This document shows positions 39,128 to 40,760 of a stretch of 40,760 bases of DNA, one piece after another. Within the stretch, counting starts at the first letter, position 1. Every line of letters begins with the position of its first letter. The DNA comes from an uncultured Lachnospiraceae bacterium (lineage in GTDB: Bacteria; Bacillota; Clostridia; Lachnospirales; Lachnospiraceae): the NCBI GenBank assembly GCA_910588295.1, contig CAJUQO010000030.1:1-40760 (forward strand), given 5' to 3'. A program made the translations under genes and the position numbers. Below the pieces are notes generated by a model. It was not told the origin of the DNA and ran no database searches. It saw nothing but the letters and a program-made list of their open reading frames with translations.

Positions 39128-39610
39128 ATGGCGGGCAGCTGCGTGTTCAAAAGTCCGGTGGGGCTGTTGAAAATCAGTGAAGAGAATGAGAAAATTACGG
39201 GTCTGTCTGTTGTAGAGGATGCAGAGTATATGGCAGAAGCGCAGGACATGAAGCGTCACTCAGTGGTGTTGTATGAGGCATACAGGCAGCTCGGGGAATA
39301 TTTCGCGGGAAAGAGGAAAGTGTTCGATCTGCCGACAGATTGCGGTGGGACGGCTTTCCAGCGGCAGGTGTGGCGGGAACTGCAAAAGATACCCTATGGG
39401 GAAACCAGGTGCTATCAGGAGATTGCCGCAGGGATTGGAAATCCTGCGGCCGTCCGCGCGGTGGGGCAGGCAAATGGCAGGAATCCGGTCATGATCATAA
39501 TCCCCTGCCACAGAGTGATCCGGAAAAGCGGAGATATTGCCGGATTTGCCTATGGTATAGAAGTAAAGCGATATTTGTTGGAGCTGGAGAGGAATGCCTG
39601 CGGCAGATAA
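39128..39610 (+). CDS. ogt: methylated-DNA--protein-cysteine methyltransferase
   Basis: A 160-residue suicide DNA-repair protein that takes the methyl group from O6-methylguanine. The active site is IIPCHRVI with the acceptor Cys, preceded by the helix-turn-helix (YQEIAAGIGNPAAVRAVGQANGRNP in two parts) with the arginine finger. The FAYG loop follows in GDIAGFAYGIEVKR. Length matches the Ogt/YbaZ-like core with a short N-terminal domain. GGAGGAAGG precedes ATG 39128, which fits the family start. The 68 in-frame codons upstream belong to a GNAT remnant. A second GNAT gene follows 11 bases downstream. Confidence 0.93.
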   Translation: MAGSCVFKSPVGLLKISEENEKITGLSVVEDAEYMAEAQDMKRHSVVLYEAYRQLGEYFAGKRKVFDLPTDCGGTAFQRQVWRELQKIPYGETRCYQEIAAGIGNPAAVRAVGQANGRNPVMIIIPCHRVIRKSGDIAGFAYGIEVKRYLLELERNACGR

Positions 39611-39621
39611 GGAGAACAGAC

Positions 39622-40383
39622 ATGGTTTTTGAACTGAAAGAAACAAAAAAAGCTGCCCCGTTGTTTGAGGGATGGCAGGAGACGATGATCTGGTCCTGTC
39701 TGCAAAAGGTGATGGGGAGTATCTATGTCGATTCTCCGGAAAATCCTGCGTCCGCCATGGCTTTATTGGGAGATTTCTGCTTCTTTGCAGGGAAGCCCGA
39801 CAGACGGCTCGTCTTATATGAGCCGGAGCATTCCCGGAGGGATTTTCTGATCATGGTACCGCAGGATGAGAAGTGGGCCCGGCTGATCAGGGAATGCTAT
39901 GGGGAGCAGGTCAGGGAAACCGTTCGATATGCGATAAAGAAAGAGCCGGATGTGTTTGACGTGGAGCGTCTGCGGGCCGCGGTGGATGGGCTTGCCGACG
40001 GGTATATGCTGCGGATGATGGACGAGGAGCTGTTCTGGCGCTGTAAGGAGATCCCCTGGTGTAAGGACTGGGTAGCCTTGTATGGGGATTATGCCATGTA
40101 CCGCGAATATGGGCTTGGCGCGGTGATATTGAAGGATGGGGAGCCTGTGTCCGGTGCGTCTTCCTATTCCGGTTATACAGGCGGTATTGAGATTGAGATT
40201 GATACCCGGGAGGACTGCCGCAGACAGGGGCTGGCCTATGTCTGCGGGGCGAAGCTGATTCTGGAATGCCTGGAGCGGGGATGGTATCCCAGTTGGGACG
40301 CGCAGAATATGTGGTCGGTGGGGCTAGCCAGGAAGCTGGGATATCATTTTGACCGTGAGTATACGGTTTTTATATGTTTGTAA
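39622..40383 (+). CDS. GNAT-family acetyltransferase
   Basis: A 253-residue protein with a helical N-terminal domain (residues 1-120) and a GNAT domain at the C terminus. EIEIDTREDCRRQGLAYVCGAKLI is the acetyl-CoA-binding segment (R-Q-G-L-A), and WDAQNMWSVGLARKLGYHF is the final GNAT helix-strand motif with LGY. This size and layout match the larger GNAT group (PF12746-like) rather than ribosomal-protein acetyltransferases. AAGGAGA precedes the ATG. It is probably co-transcribed with ogt. Substrate unknown. Confidence 0.85.
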   Translation: MVFELKETKKAAPLFEGWQETMIWSCLQKVMGSIYVDSPENPASAMALLGDFCFFAGKPDRRLVLYEPEHSRRDFLIMVPQDEKWARLIRECYGEQVRETVRYAIKKEPDVFDVERLRAAVDGLADGYMLRMMDEELFWRCKEIPWCKDWVALYGDYAMYREYGLGAVILKDGEPVSGASSYSGYTGGIEIEIDTREDCRRQGLAYVCGAKLILECLERGWYPSWDAQNMWSVGLARKLGYHFDREYTVFICL

Positions 40384-40398
40384 AGTGTCCGGCATGCC

Positions 40399-40677
40399 GT
40401 TACCCTGACTGCCTGTGGAAACACAGACAACGCAGGGCAGGCGGGAGCATCTGTATCGCAGGCAGAGGACGATACAGAGTCTGCTGTCGCAGAAAGTGAC
40501 GCAGAAGAAAGCGAAAGCATGGAGGGGAATACAGAAAGCAACGACATAGAGCAGGCTCCCACTGAAAGCGCAACGGAACAACAGACGGAATCTTATATAG
40601 AAATCAAGATTCGGAAACAGAAATGTACTTTCGAGTCTTTTTTATTCCGAAATTGGAATAATATTATTCCTATATGA
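40399..40677 (+). pseudogene. headless lipoprotein remnant
   Basis: The open frame reads LTLTACGN (lipobox-like), then a Ser/Glu/Ala-rich linker (AEDDTESAVAESDAEESES) and a conserved-looking YIEIKI, after which it runs into unrelated codons and stops at 40675. Many Clostridial lipoproteins have this order: signal peptide and lipobox, acidic Ser/Glu/Thr linker, then a domain starting with IKI. Here the start codon and hydrophobic signal are missing, and the mature domain is cut off after a few residues. The gene has lost both ends. Only about 18 bases separate it from the GNAT stop. Confidence 0.65.
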
Positions 40678-40700
40678 TTAATATTATTCCGAAAATGGAG
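40631..40700. promoter_or_regulatory. ATTCC/GGAAT operator array
   Basis: Several inverted and direct copies of one half-site occur in 60 bases. TATTCC-GAAATT-GGAATA (40633-40660) is a 6-bp inverted repeat. GGAATAATATTATTCC (40655-40670) is a 16-base perfect palindrome. ATTATTCCGAAAATGG (near 40684-40699) repeats the first motif TTATTCCGAAATTGG. The last copy overlaps the predicted promoter of the final gene. Confidence 0.6.
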
Positions 40701-40706
40701 TATACT
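40678..40706 (+). promoter_or_regulatory. predicted promoter of the last gene
   Basis: TATACT (40701-40706) has a -35 candidate TTAATA (40678-40683) at 17 bases. The ATTCC operator copies cover its -35 and spacer. Confidence 0.5.
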
Positions 40707-40732
40707 GTTTTGGAAAGCGAGGTGTACTCTTT

Positions 40733-40760
40733 ATGTATATGACAGTAAAACAGGCCGCAG
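40733..40760 (+). CDS. helix-turn-helix protein, N-terminal fragment
   Basis: Only the first nine codons are in the window: MYMTVKQAA, running off the right edge. The start follows GAGGTG at 40719-40724 by 8 bases; ATG 40739 is an alternative. MTVKQAA is the usual beginning of excisionase/MerR-like helix-turn-helix proteins in Lachnospiraceae, which often precede Fic or toxin-antitoxin genes. That identity is an inference from nine residues and the operator array upstream. Confidence 0.5.

Overview
The window looks like a chromosomal segment of an anaerobic, spore-forming Firmicute of the Lachnospiraceae type (Clostridia). This rests on the pyruvate:ferredoxin oxidoreductase, a cortex-type PdaA deacetylase, the eukaryote-like single-chain glycyl-tRNA synthetase, class-B aspartate carbamoyltransferase (pyrBI), an M16C presequence-protease-like peptidase, the GGAGG-type ribosome binding sites and the many secreted proteins with bacterial Ig-like domains. 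No rRNA or tRNA gene, CRISPR array, prophage or intact insertion sequence was seen.

Layout. 1-2000: the 3' end of a pyruvate:ferredoxin oxidoreductase gene, a small secreted protein and a convergent pdaA. 2000-6940: a fragment of a Uma2-type gene, then a GntR/FCD regulator divergent from a three-gene unit (sodium:solute symporter, AprA-like FAD protein, two-cluster ferredoxin). This looks like an uptake-and-redox cassette for an unidentified substrate. 6947-11513: a LanFEG/CprABC-like peptide-resistance ABC transporter divergent from its response regulator and histidine kinase, with two sets of direct repeats between them. 11600-18000: a siroheme-reductase-like protein, an M16C peptidase, era and recO. 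18012-20250: a decayed YesN-type response regulator, a VanZ-like protein and a lipoprotein. 20300-22433: glycyl-tRNA synthetase and a convergent DUF308 membrane protein.

22434-28135: a structured intergenic region with two copies of a dispersed repeat, then a large secreted M26-like zinc metalloprotease (PENPGTE repeats, fibronectin III and Ig-like tail) and a second secreted Ig-like protein. 28183-32463: pyrBI (minus strand), folC and a chorismate mutase/prephenate dehydratase. 32624-37865: a DUF815 ATPase, Ppx/GppA-HD phosphatase and polyphosphate kinase in one polyphosphate operon. 37841-40760: a PHP phosphoesterase, then a patch of decay (5'-truncated GNAT read into ogt, an intact GNAT gene, a headless lipoprotein remnant), ending in an AT-rich operator array and the first codons of a helix-turn-helix protein.

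The core genes are ordinary. The points of most interest are the GntR/SSS/AprA-like cassette with its nested palindromes, the M26-like protease with a structured leader, the dispersed GTAACAG-N18-CTRTTAC element, the repeat-rich regulatory region of the peptide-resistance module, the decayed response regulator that now ends inside a terminator, and the ATTCC/GGAAT operator array at the right edge.
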